Source of the DNA: Orbaceae bacterium lpD04 | GTDB taxonomy: Bacteria; Pseudomonadota; Gammaproteobacteria; Enterobacterales; Orbaceae | Length of the DNA: 64,000 nucleotides | Direction: 5' to 3' | NCBI GenBank assembly: GCA_036251935.1 | Contig: CP133967.1 | Coordinates: forward strand, 1,001,488-1,065,487 | Shown here: positions 55,648-64,000 of the stretch, piece after piece | Numbering within the stretch: position 1 is the first letter of the stretch | Layout: each line of letters starts with the position of its first letter | Translations under genes and position numbers: made by a program | Notes under the pieces: model-generated | Seen by the model: only the letters and a program-made list of their open reading frames with translations | Told to the model about the DNA's origin: nothing | The model's database searches: none

Positions 55648-57819
55648 ATGCCGACGATAAAAGATATAGCTAAAATAGCTGGCGTTTCACATGGCACAGT
55701 TTCTAATGTGCTTAATGGGAGAGGTAATGTTAGCGTTAAAAAAATTAAACTCGTTGAGCTTGCTGCCCAAAAGTTAGGATATCAATTTAATTTATCAGCT
55801 AAAGTGTTAAAAGAAGGTTATACCAAAACTATTTCAGTAGTATTACCAAATATTACATCCGAACAATATAATTGCCTTTATGATGGATTATTTAATGATT
55901 TAAGTTCTCACGGTTATGAGTTGTCGTTGTATATCACTCATGATTCAAAAGAACGAGAATTACAATTAATACAAAAAATCGCTGCTAAACGTGACTGTGC
56001 CATTGTTACAGTTTCTTGTTTAGTTGATGCCAAGCCTTACTATCAAACGATTAAAACGCCAAAAGATAGCATTATTTTTGTTTACCGTAAGCCTTTTTTA
56101 GCTGAGCAATTTATTTCACTTGATTTTGAACGCGCAGGACAAGATATTGCTGTCGGGATTATGGCTAAAAATTACCGTAATATCGGTTTATTCACAAATT
56201 CAACAAGTAATGCGCCGTCATGCGGACTTAAAAATGGATTACAGGCCGCTTTTAATCAATCACAATATAACGTTGTACTTAATCATGTTGAATCAATGCC
56301 CTCTGAGAGTAATTATACTTTAGCATTCTCTTTTTTTAGCGATCTTAGTACTAAATATGACGCTATTATAACTAGTGATATAGAAAGGGCTAACTATATT
56401 AAAAATGCTAACTTTTTAGGTAGTAATGTTAAATGTCCAACAATTTATACACTTACTAATGATGTGTTTTTTTATAGCGATAATTGTTATAAATATCACA
56501 TGAATTACGGTATGTTAAGCCAGCAGATTATCAATATAATTACTGGCAAAGAAGTCAATTATATTGATAATAAAGGATTTTTATTCTTTACCAATGAACG
56601 AAGTAAACGACAACAAGCCGTTTGTAATAAGATGATTAATTTTTTAATTTTACCAAGCCCAACGACGGAGGCCGTAAGAAAATTACTTCCTCATTTTAAA
56701 AAAGAAACGGGAATTGATGTTAATCTTATCGTAAAACCATTTGATGATATTTATCGTCAGTTTAATGAGCTTGAACAATATCCTGAAATTGATGTAGTTC
56801 GTATCGATATGGCAAGTTTACCTTGGTTTGCAAAGTCATTGTTAATGCCCTTAACTGAGCTAAATCTCAACTTGGATGAGCTATTAAGTCATTATTCGAC
56901 GCAGATTATAGAACGTTTTAGCTATATTAATGATATTGCTTATGCTATGCCGTTTGACCCAAGTATTCAGGTACTGTTTTATCGTCAAGATCTGTTTAGT
57001 GATCCCTTGATTAAACGCCAATACTTTGAAAAATATCGTGAAAATTTAGTTGTGCCGACTGATTTTGCTCAGTTTAGTCAAATAAGTAAATTTTTTAATC
57101 AACGTTTTAATCGCGATTCACCAGTACGGTTTGGTAGCTCAGTTACATTAGGTAATAGTGAAATTATCGCATCTGAATTTTTATTACGATATTACGCAAA
57201 CGGTGGCCGATTGATTGATAAGACTTGCGTAGGCTTAGATAAAGAGATCGCACAATCGACATTAAATGAATTTAAATCCTTTATTACAATAGCCAATAAT
57301 CTTGATGCAGCTTGGTGGCAAACATCAGTTGAACAGTTTGAACAAGGTGATTTAGCTATGCTTATTGTTTATATGAATCTATTTTCTTATATATCAAATA
57401 AAAATATCTTACCTCTTATTAATTGTGCATCAGTACCAGGAAATCATCCATTATTTGGTGGAGGATCTTTAGGAATGTCTCGCTACAGTAAAAAAACTGA
57501 TGAGGTTTCTCAATTTTTTAATTGGATTTTTAGTAAAGAGATTAGTGAACAAATTGCGTTATTAGGCGGATCGATAACTCGAGATGATATTTTACAAAAT
57601 CAGAAAATTATTAATAGCTATCCGTGGATTAAACGCATTGAAGAAAACTATTCTCGAGGTATTCGAGAAAATCAATTGGAAAGTGGCCAATCGATTAATT
57701 TGCGTAAAGTGGAAAGTATTATTGGTGAATATATTGGGTTATGGTTAAATGACGGTGGTAGTAGTAAGTCAACAATTAATAAAATTAATCGAGCATTAAA
57801 ACACACTATATTACCTTAA
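55648..57819 (+). CDS. LacI-type regulator fused to an extracellular-solute-binding-protein domain
   Basis: The 723-residue protein starts with a LacI helix-turn-helix (PTIKDIAKIAGVSHGTVSNVLNGRGNVS, residues 2-29) and hinge. A LacI-type periplasmic-binding sensor domain follows (about 60-325). A second, full-length domain resembling family-1 ABC solute-binding proteins comes next (about 330-700, ILPSPTTEAVRKLLPHFKKETGIDVNLIVKPFDDIYRQF, AYAMPFDPSIQVLFYRQDLF, GNHPLFGGGSLGMSRYSKKTDE). There is no signal peptide, so both ligand domains should be cytoplasmic. I infer a regulator reading two ligands, or one sensor with an added sugar-binding lobe. No transporter or sugar gene is adjacent, so targets are unknown. 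Confidence 0.75.
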   Translation: MPTIKDIAKIAGVSHGTVSNVLNGRGNVSVKKIKLVELAAQKLGYQFNLSAKVLKEGYTKTISVVLPNITSEQYNCLYDGLFNDLSSHGYELSLYITHDSKERELQLIQKIAAKRDCAIVTVSCLVDAKPYYQTIKTPKDSIIFVYRKPFLAEQFISLDFERAGQDIAVGIMAKNYRNIGLFTNSTSNAPSCGLKNGLQAAFNQSQYNVVLNHVESMPSESNYTLAFSFFSDLSTKYDAIITSDIERANYIKNANFLGSNVKCPTIYTLTNDVFFYSDNCYKYHMNYGMLSQQIINIITGKEVNYIDNKGFLFFTNERSKRQQAVCNKMINFLILPSPTTEAVRKLLPHFKKETGIDVNLIVKPFDDIYRQFNELEQYPEIDVVRIDMASLPWFAKSLLMPLTELNLNLDELLSHYSTQIIERFSYINDIAYAMPFDPSIQVLFYRQDLFSDPLIKRQYFEKYRENLVVPTDFAQFSQISKFFNQRFNRDSPVRFGSSVTLGNSEIIASEFLLRYYANGGRLIDKTCVGLDKEIAQSTLNEFKSFITIANNLDAAWWQTSVEQFEQGDLAMLIVYMNLFSYISNKNILPLINCASVPGNHPLFGGGSLGMSRYSKKTDEVSQFFNWIFSKEISEQIALLGGSITRDDILQNQKIINSYPWIKRIEENYSRGIRENQLESGQSINLRKVESIIGEYIGLWLNDGGSSKSTINKINRALKHTILP

Positions 57820-57935
57820 TCGACATCCAATGTTATCTCTATTATCGTGATAGTGAGTGTTTTAAAAGCTGATAATTCATGTTAATATATGCGATCATAA
57901 AATTTACTAACAAAATTTAAAACTCAATACTGCAT

Positions 57936-57956
57936 GTGCGCTGTCGTGTGGCGCAC
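57936..57956 (+). promoter_or_regulatory. thrS translational operator (anticodon-arm mimic)
   Basis: GTGCGCT pairs with GGCGCAC around the seven-base loop GTCGTGT, in which CGT (57945-57947) sits exactly where an anticodon would. CGU is a tRNA-Thr anticodon. E. coli thrS has the same device, bound by ThrRS to block its own translation. The hairpin ends 21 bases before the ATG, just upstream of AAGGA. Confidence 0.85.
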
Positions 57957-57977
57957 CACTGTGATTAAGGAATTATC

Positions 57978-59906
57978 ATGCCGATTATTACCCTTCCCGA
58001 TGGAAGTGAACGTCAATTTGACAAACCAGTAACAATACTTGAAGTAGCTCAAAGTATTGGTTCTGGCCTTGCAAAAGCTTGTATTGCTGGCCGTGTTAAT
58101 GGTGAACGAAAAGATGCTTGCGATTTAATTGAACACAACGCCAATGTTGCAATTATTACAGCTAAAGATGACGATGGAATCGAAATTATTCGTCACTCAT
58201 GTGCGCATTTACTTGGTCATGCTATTAAACAACTTTGGCCAAATACTAAAATGGCAATAGGTCCGACGATCGATAATGGCTTTTACTATGATGTTGATTT
58301 GGATCACACACTTACTCAAGAAGATTTAGATGCGTTAGAAAAACGCATGTTGGAACTAGCAAAGAAAAATTATGATGTGATAAAAAGTGTCGTAAATTGG
58401 CAGAAAGCTTATGATACTTTTAGCGAACGTGCTGAGCCTTATAAACTTACTATTCTTGATGAAAATATTGCCAAAGATGCAACACCAGCACTATATCACC
58501 ATGAAGAATATATCGATATGTGCCGAGGGCCACATGTGCCAAATATGCGTTTTTGTCATCATTTTAAATTACAAAAAATAGCTGGTGCTTATTGGCGCGG
58601 TGATAGTAACAATAAGATGCTACAACGTATTTATGGTACCGCTTGGGCTGATAAAAAACAACTTGATGCCTATTTACAGTTTTTAGAAGAAGCTGCAAAA
58701 CGAGATCATCGCCGCATTGGTAAACAGCTTGATTTATATCACATGCAAGAAGAAGCGCCGGGCATGGTTTTTTGGCATAATGATGGTTGGACTATTTTTA
58801 GAGAACTTGAAGTATTTGTTCGCGTAAAATTGAAAGAGTACCAATATCAAGAAGTGAAAGGTCCATTTATGATGGATCGTGTGCTATGGGAAAAAACAGG
58901 TCACTGGGCTAACTATAAAGATTTAATGTTTACTACATCATCTGAGAATCGTGAGTACTGTATTAAGCCAATGAACTGCCCAGGTCATGTGCAAATTTTT
59001 AATCAAGGCTTAAAATCATATCGGGATTTACCACTTAGGATGGCTGAATTTGGTAGTTGCCATCGTAATGAGCCTTCAGGATCTCTACATGGGCTGATGC
59101 GTGTACGTGGCTTTACGCAAGATGATGCGCATATTTTTTGTACTGAAAACCAAATACGCCAAGAAGTTAATAGTTGTATTAAGATGGTTTATGACATGTA
59201 CAGCACATTTGGTTTTAAAGATATCACAGTTAAACTATCAACTCGTCCTGAAAAACGTATTGGACGAGAAGAAGCTTGGGATATTGCGGAAAGGGATTTA
59301 GCTGAATGTTTAACCGAAAACGGGATCGAATTTGAATATTTACCAGGTGAAGGTGCATTCTATGGTCCTAAAATTGAATTTACATTGCATGACTGCCTAG
59401 GTAGGGCATGGCAATGTGGTACTGTTCAGTTAGATTTCATGTTACCAGATCGCCTTGATGCGACTTATGTTGGTGAGGATAATGACCGGCATATTCCAGT
59501 AATGATCCACCGAGCTATTTTGGGTTCGATGGAACGCTTCATTGGTATACTGACCGAAAACTGTGCGGGCTTTTTTCCAACTTGGCTTGCGCCAACACAA
59601 GTAGAAGTGATAAATATTACTGATAATCAAGCTGATTATGTTAAGAGTTTGACTGAAAAATTACAAAATGCAGGTATTCGAGCTAAAGCCGATTTACGAA
59701 ATGAAAAAATTGGCTTTAAAATCAGAGAGCATACTTTAAAGCGTGTTCCTTATATGTTTGTTTGTGGTGATAAGGAAGTTGAAACTGGAAAAGTTTCAGT
59801 TCGAACACGTCAAGGTAAAGATCTTGGTAGCTTTGAAGTCGAACATGTTGTAGAATTGTTACAGAATGAAATTCGTACTCGTTCTTTGAATCAAATCAGC
59901 GAATAA
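57978..59906 (+). CDS. thrS: Threonyl-tRNA synthetase
   Basis: The protein has 642 residues, the same as in E. coli. A TGS domain (residues 1-61) is followed by the editing domain with [10 protein letters not shown] and [11 protein letters not shown]. The class II core has [26 protein letters not shown] (zinc Cys), [15 protein letters not shown] and FYGPKIEF, and the C-terminal anticodon domain completes it. It charges tRNA-Thr. It heads the thrS-infC-rpmI-rplT run. Confidence 0.97.
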   Translation: MPIITLPDGSERQFDKPVTILEVAQSIGSGLAKACIAGRVNGERKDACDLIEHNANVAIITAKDDDGIEIIRHSCAHLLGHAIKQLWPNTKMAIGPTIDNGFYYDVDLDHTLTQEDLDALEKRMLELAKKNYDVIKSVVNWQKAYDTFSERAEPYKLTILDENIAKDATPALYHHEEYIDMCRGPHVPNMRFCHHFKLQKIAGAYWRGDSNNKMLQRIYGTAWADKKQLDAYLQFLEEAAKRDHRRIGKQLDLYHMQEEAPGMVFWHNDGWTIFRELEVFVRVKLKEYQYQEVKGPFMMDRVLWEKTGHWANYKDLMFTTSSENREYCIKPMNCPGHVQIFNQGLKSYRDLPLRMAEFGSCHRNEPSGSLHGLMRVRGFTQDDAHIFCTENQIRQEVNSCIKMVYDMYSTFGFKDITVKLSTRPEKRIGREEAWDIAERDLAECLTENGIEFEYLPGEGAFYGPKIEFTLHDCLGRAWQCGTVQLDFMLPDRLDATYVGEDNDRHIPVMIHRAILGSMERFIGILTENCAGFFPTWLAPTQVEVINITDNQADYVKSLTEKLQNAGIRAKADLRNEKIGFKIREHTLKRVPYMFVCGDKEVETGKVSVRTRQGKDLGSFEVEHVVELLQNEIRTRSLNQISE

Positions 59907-59944
59907 GCTGATTTGTTATTGTTATTTGACTGGAGGATTTAAGT

Positions 59945-60484
59945 ATTAAAGCCGGAAAACGTATTCAACCTACTCGTGCTCATAAAATTAATGATGAAAT
60001 TACAGCACAGGAAATCCGATTAACAGGTATCGAAGGTGAACAACTTGGTGTTGTGAGCTTGAATGAAGCGATAAGGCAAGCGGAGGAAGCTTCTTTAGAT
60101 TTAGTCGAGATTAGCCCTAACGCTGAGCCACCAGTTTGTCGCATCATGGATTACGGCAAATTTATCTATGAGAAGAGCAAGGCTACAAAAGAACAGAAGA
60201 AGAAACAAAAGGTTGTTCAGGTTAAGGAAATAAAATTCCGACCTGGTACAGATGAAGGTGACTATCAGGTAAAACTCCGCAGCCTGATTCGCTTTCTTGA
60301 AGATGGTGATAAAGCTAAAGTAACGTTACGATTCCGTGGTCGTGAAATGGCTCACCAACAGCTAGGCGCTGAGATACTTGAACGTATTAAAGAGGATTTA
60401 GCTGAATTGGCTGTTGTTGAATCTTATCCAACTAAGATTGAAGGACGCCAAATGATTATGGTGCTCGCACCTAAGAAGAAGTAA
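59945..60484 (+). CDS. infC: Translation initiation factor IF-3, AUU start
   Basis: The gene begins at ATT (59945), with GGAGG at 59932-59936. The frame from there encodes (M/I)[18 protein letters not shown], which aligns with residue 1 of E. coli IF3, and gives 179 residues against 180. Starting at a conventional TTG at 60053 would remove 36 conserved residues. The AUU start is the known basis for IF3 autoregulation, because IF3 itself discriminates against it. The C-terminal domain has [25 protein letters not shown]. Confidence 0.96.
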   Translation: MKAGKRIQPTRAHKINDEITAQEIRLTGIEGEQLGVVSLNEAIRQAEEASLDLVEISPNAEPPVCRIMDYGKFIYEKSKATKEQKKKQKVVQVKEIKFRPGTDEGDYQVKLRSLIRFLEDGDKAKVTLRFRGREMAHQQLGAEILERIKEDLAELAVVESYPTKIEGRQMIMVLAPKKK

Positions 60485-60571
60485 AAGGTTTAACAAGTTT
60501 ATTTTGTATTAATATATTGAATAACACCTTTTATTTTATGTTATTAACAATGCGGATGTGGAAGTATTATT

Positions 60572-60769
60572 ATGCCAAAAATTAAAACTGTACGAGGCGC
60601 AGCAAAACGCTTCAAAAAAACAGCTTCTGGTGGATTTAAACACAAGCAAGCGAACAAAAGTCATATCTTAACCAAGAAATCGACTAAGCGTAAACGTCAC
60701 CTTCGTGGTTTAACCATGGTTTCAAAAGGTGATTTAGGTTTAGTAAAAGCGTGTGTTCCATACGCGTAA
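60572..60769 (+). CDS. rpmI: Ribosomal protein bL35
   Basis: The 65-residue basic protein reads [37 protein letters not shown] split over its length, matching bL35. It lies between infC and rplT. In E. coli L20 represses it through a leader pseudoknot in this region. The 87-base infC-rpmI gap is compatible with that, though the structure was not traced. Confidence 0.97.
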   Translation: MPKIKTVRGAAKRFKKTASGGFKHKQANKSHILTKKSTKRKRHLRGLTMVSKGDLGLVKACVPYA

Positions 60770-60773
60770 TTAA

Positions 60774-61145
<372 letters not shown>

Positions 61146-61213
61146 TTTTGATTGAGGTCGAAGAAATTCGACCTCAATTTTAGTTTGATATTAAATAGTG
61201 AAGAGAAAATATT

Positions 61214-61258
61214 ATGTGCGCAGTTTTTTTTCGTTTCTTTTTTAGCTTAATGAAATGA
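61214..61258 (+). CDS. pheM: pheST leader peptide
   Basis: The 14-residue frame MCAVFFRFFFSLMK contains five Phe codons and corresponds to E. coli PheM ([14 protein letters not shown]). Ribosome stalling on these codons when Phe-tRNA is scarce should permit an antiterminator to form. It lies 68 bases after rplT and is too short for routine gene finding. Confidence 0.88.
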   Translation: MCAVFFRFFFSLMK

Positions 61259-61265
61259 GTTCATT

Positions 61266-61325
61266 TTGAGGCAGAATGAAAACGAAAACGAATTGTAGAA
61301 AAAGCCTCATTTAGAGGCTTTTTTT
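61266..61325 (+). terminator. pheST attenuator
   Basis: AAAAAGCCTC (61299-61308) and GAGGCTTTTT (61314-61323) form the terminator. GAGGC at 61268-61272, just after the leader stop, can instead pair with GCCTC (61304-61308) as the antiterminator. The arrangement is that of Phe-controlled attenuation. Confidence 0.88.
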
Positions 61326-61380
61326 GTATTAAACGTTTATAAAAAATAGACATTGTTACCATAAAACGTAACCAAACTAA

Positions 61381-62379
<999 letters not shown>

Positions 62380-62394
62380 TCTGAGGAACTACGC

Positions 62395-64000
62395 ATGAAA
62401 TTTAGTGAAAGTTGGCTACGTGAATGGGTAAACCCAGATATTAGTAGTGAGCAATTGTCTGATCAGCTTACAATGGCAGGACTTGAAGTTGATGATGTTG
62501 AGAAAGTCGCAAGCTCTTTTACCGGTGTTATTGTTGGTAAAGTAGTTGAATGTATTCAACATCCGAATGCTGATAAGTTACAAGTGACTAAAGTCGATAT
62601 TGGCCAAGCAGAATTATTGAATATTGTATGTGGTGCACCTAATTGTCGAAAAGGTTTGACTGTTGCATGCGCTACAATTGGAGCCATCTTACCCGGTGAT
62701 TTTGAAATAAAGGCAGCTAAACTACGCGGTGAGCCGTCGGAAGGTATGTTATGTTCATATTCTGAATTAGGTATTGCTGATGATCATAATGGTATTATAG
62801 AGTTACCTGATGATGCACCATTGGGACAAGATATTCGTCAATACTTAAAACTTGATGATAATGCCATTGAGGTTAGTGTGACACCAAATCGAGCTGATTG
62901 CTTTGGTATTATTGGTATTGCACGTGATATTTCAGCCGTAAATAATATTACATTAGTTGAGCCTAAGTTTAAGATTTCAGCTGTTTCAATTACAGATAAA
63001 GTTAGTATTAAAGTATTAGAACCTAATGCTGTACCAAGATATTTGGGCCGAGTAGTAAAAGGTATTAATATTAAAGCGGCAACGCCGTTATGGATGAAAG
63101 AAAAATTACGACGTAGTGGTATTCGTTCAATTGATGCTGTTGTTGATATTACTAATTATGTTTTAATTGAGCTTGGTCATCCAATGCATGCTTTTGATTT
63201 ACAAAAAATCAATGGTGGCATTACCGTCCGTTACGGTCATCCTCAAGAAAAATTAGTGTTATTAGATGGTAATGAAATTGAGATAAAAGCTAAAACATTA
63301 GTTATTGCCGACGATACGAAAGCATTAGCCCTAGCCGGTATTTTGGGAGGGAAAGATTCAGGCGTTTCAGCTGAAACTAAAGATATTTTATTAGAGGCTG
63401 CATTTTTCTCACCACTTGCTATTGCTGGTAAAGCAAGAGAATATGGTCTACATACTGATGCTTCTCATCGATATGAAAGAGGTGTTGATCCTACATTACA
63501 ACATAAAGCGATGCAGCGTGCGACTGAATTATTATTAAGTATTTGTGGTGGACTTGCAGGGCCGATTATTGATGTTACCGATCCTAATGAGATGCCAAAA
63601 CAAGCCTCAATATCATTACGTCGTAAAAAAGTTGATAGCTTAATTGGATATCATATTGATTCTCAGCGTATTATGGACATATTAGTAAGACTTGGCTGTG
63701 AAGTTATCGCAAAAGGTAATGTCTGGCAAGTTAAAGCACCTAGCTGGCGGTTCGATATTCAAATTGAAGAAGATCTTATCGAAGAAATTGCTCGTATTTA
63801 TGGATATAATAACATTCCAAACCAAAATATTAATGTTGAATTAGTAATGAAACCTAATTCTGAAACTAATATTTCAGGTAACAGATTTAAAGATTTGTTA
63901 GTTGATAGAGGTTATCAAGAAGCAGTTACATATAGCTTTGTTGATCCTAAAATTCAAGCATTATTGCATCCAAAACAAGACGCGATTATTTTGCCTAACC
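62395..64000 (+). CDS. pheT: Phenylalanyl-tRNA synthetase beta subunit, 5' part
   Basis: It begins at the ATG at 62395, 15 bases after pheS with GAGGAA upstream, and remains open to the window end, giving 535 codons of about 795. It shows [21 protein letters not shown], the tRNA-binding (EMAP-like) domain from about residue 42, and [20 protein letters not shown]. The B3/B4 editing region and [19 protein letters not shown] also appear. Confidence 0.97.
   Translation, partial: MKFSESWLREWVNPDISSEQLSDQLTMAGLEVDDVEKVASSFTGVIVGKVVECIQHPNADKLQVTKVDIGQAELLNIVCGAPNCRKGLTVACATIGAILPGDFEIKAAKLRGEPSEGMLCSYSELGIADDHNGIIELPDDAPLGQDIRQYLKLDDNAIEVSVTPNRADCFGIIGIARDISAVNNITLVEPKFKISAVSITDKVSIKVLEPNAVPRYLGRVVKGINIKAATPLWMKEKLRRSGIRSIDAVVDITNYVLIELGHPMHAFDLQKINGGITVRYGHPQEKLVLLDGNEIEIKAKTLVIADDTKALALAGILGGKDSGVSAETKDILLEAAFFSPLAIAGKAREYGLHTDASHRYERGVDPTLQHKAMQRATELLLSICGGLAGPIIDVTDPNEMPKQASISLRRKKVDSLIGYHIDSQRIMDILVRLGCEVIAKGNVWQVKAPSWRFDIQIEEDLIEEIARIYGYNNIPNQNINVELVMKPNSETNISGNRFKDLLVDRGYQEAVTYSFVDPKIQALLHPKQDAIILPN

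Noticed and set aside
60053-60055. TTG start for infC
   Set aside because: It would delete 36 conserved N-terminal residues; the ATT at 59945 with GGAGG matches the known infC start.

Overview
The window is a stretch of an AT-rich gammaproteobacterial chromosome. Protein sequences and many local gene orders are close to Enterobacteria (ispD-ispF-truD-pcm, lptD-surA-rsmA-apaH, lnt-gltIJKL, dapE-ypfN, thrS-infC-rpmI-rplT-pheST). The low GC content, trimmed operons and gene set resemble a host-associated relative such as Orbaceae (Gilliamella-like). That assignment is inferred from gene content and was not tested by a search.

Layout. 1-6.1 kb: an uncharacterised biosynthesis-type locus of two convergent units. 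The rightward unit is a class III aminotransferase (cut by the window edge), a FemAB/GNAT-fold protein and an arginase-fold protein. The leftward unit is a HAD phosphatase, an alpha/beta hydrolase, a paired SMR/EamA-type transporter and a DegT-type aminotransferase. 6.1-9.5 kb: sparse accessory DNA with a Lys/His-rich exported repeat protein, a TagF-like glycosyltransferase with a tandem-repeat coiled coil, and a small ABM-fold protein. 9.68-15.61 kb: a 5.8-kb integrated element between two perfect 114-bp direct repeats, each containing a whole tRNA-Ser(UGA). It carries a tyrosine integrase, two small membrane proteins, and a deaminase-type toxin with its putative immunity gene. That gene pair sits between two copies of a ~100-bp hairpin element whose stems co-vary.

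15.7-24.1 kb: tusE, ftsB-ispD-ispF-truD-pcm (without surE, nlpD or rpoS), nagK, a MuiA-family gene and an isolated recD. 24.1-31.3 kb: a leftward run rsfS-rlmH-ybeY-corC-lnt-gltIJKL. 31.6-36.6 kb: fabB with a recognisable FabR-type operator in its promoter spacer, a second polar amino-acid ABC importer, and asnA. 36.6-45.5 kb: sppA, apaH-rsmA-surA-lptD (without pdxA and apaG), and pcnB with an apparent AUU start. 45.6-50.1 kb: serC, then a lipoprotein esterase convergent with a Fur-boxed FepA-type receptor, which looks like a module for using catecholate siderophores. 50.3-55.5 kb: ypfN, dapE, yffB, yaiI, ilvIH, cyaY. 55.6-57.8 kb: an unusual LacI regulator fused to a solute-binding-protein domain. 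57.9-64 kb: thrS with its anticodon-mimic operator, infC (AUU start), rpmI, rplT, the pheL leader with its attenuator, pheS and the 5' part of pheT.

Most of the window is ordinary core genome with well-preserved classical regulatory devices (thrS operator, pheST attenuator, AUU starts of infC and pcnB, Fur and FabR sites). The parts most likely to hold something undescribed are the 1-6 kb locus, the hairpin-bounded toxin cassette in the tRNA-Ser island, and the LacI/solute-binding fusion regulator.
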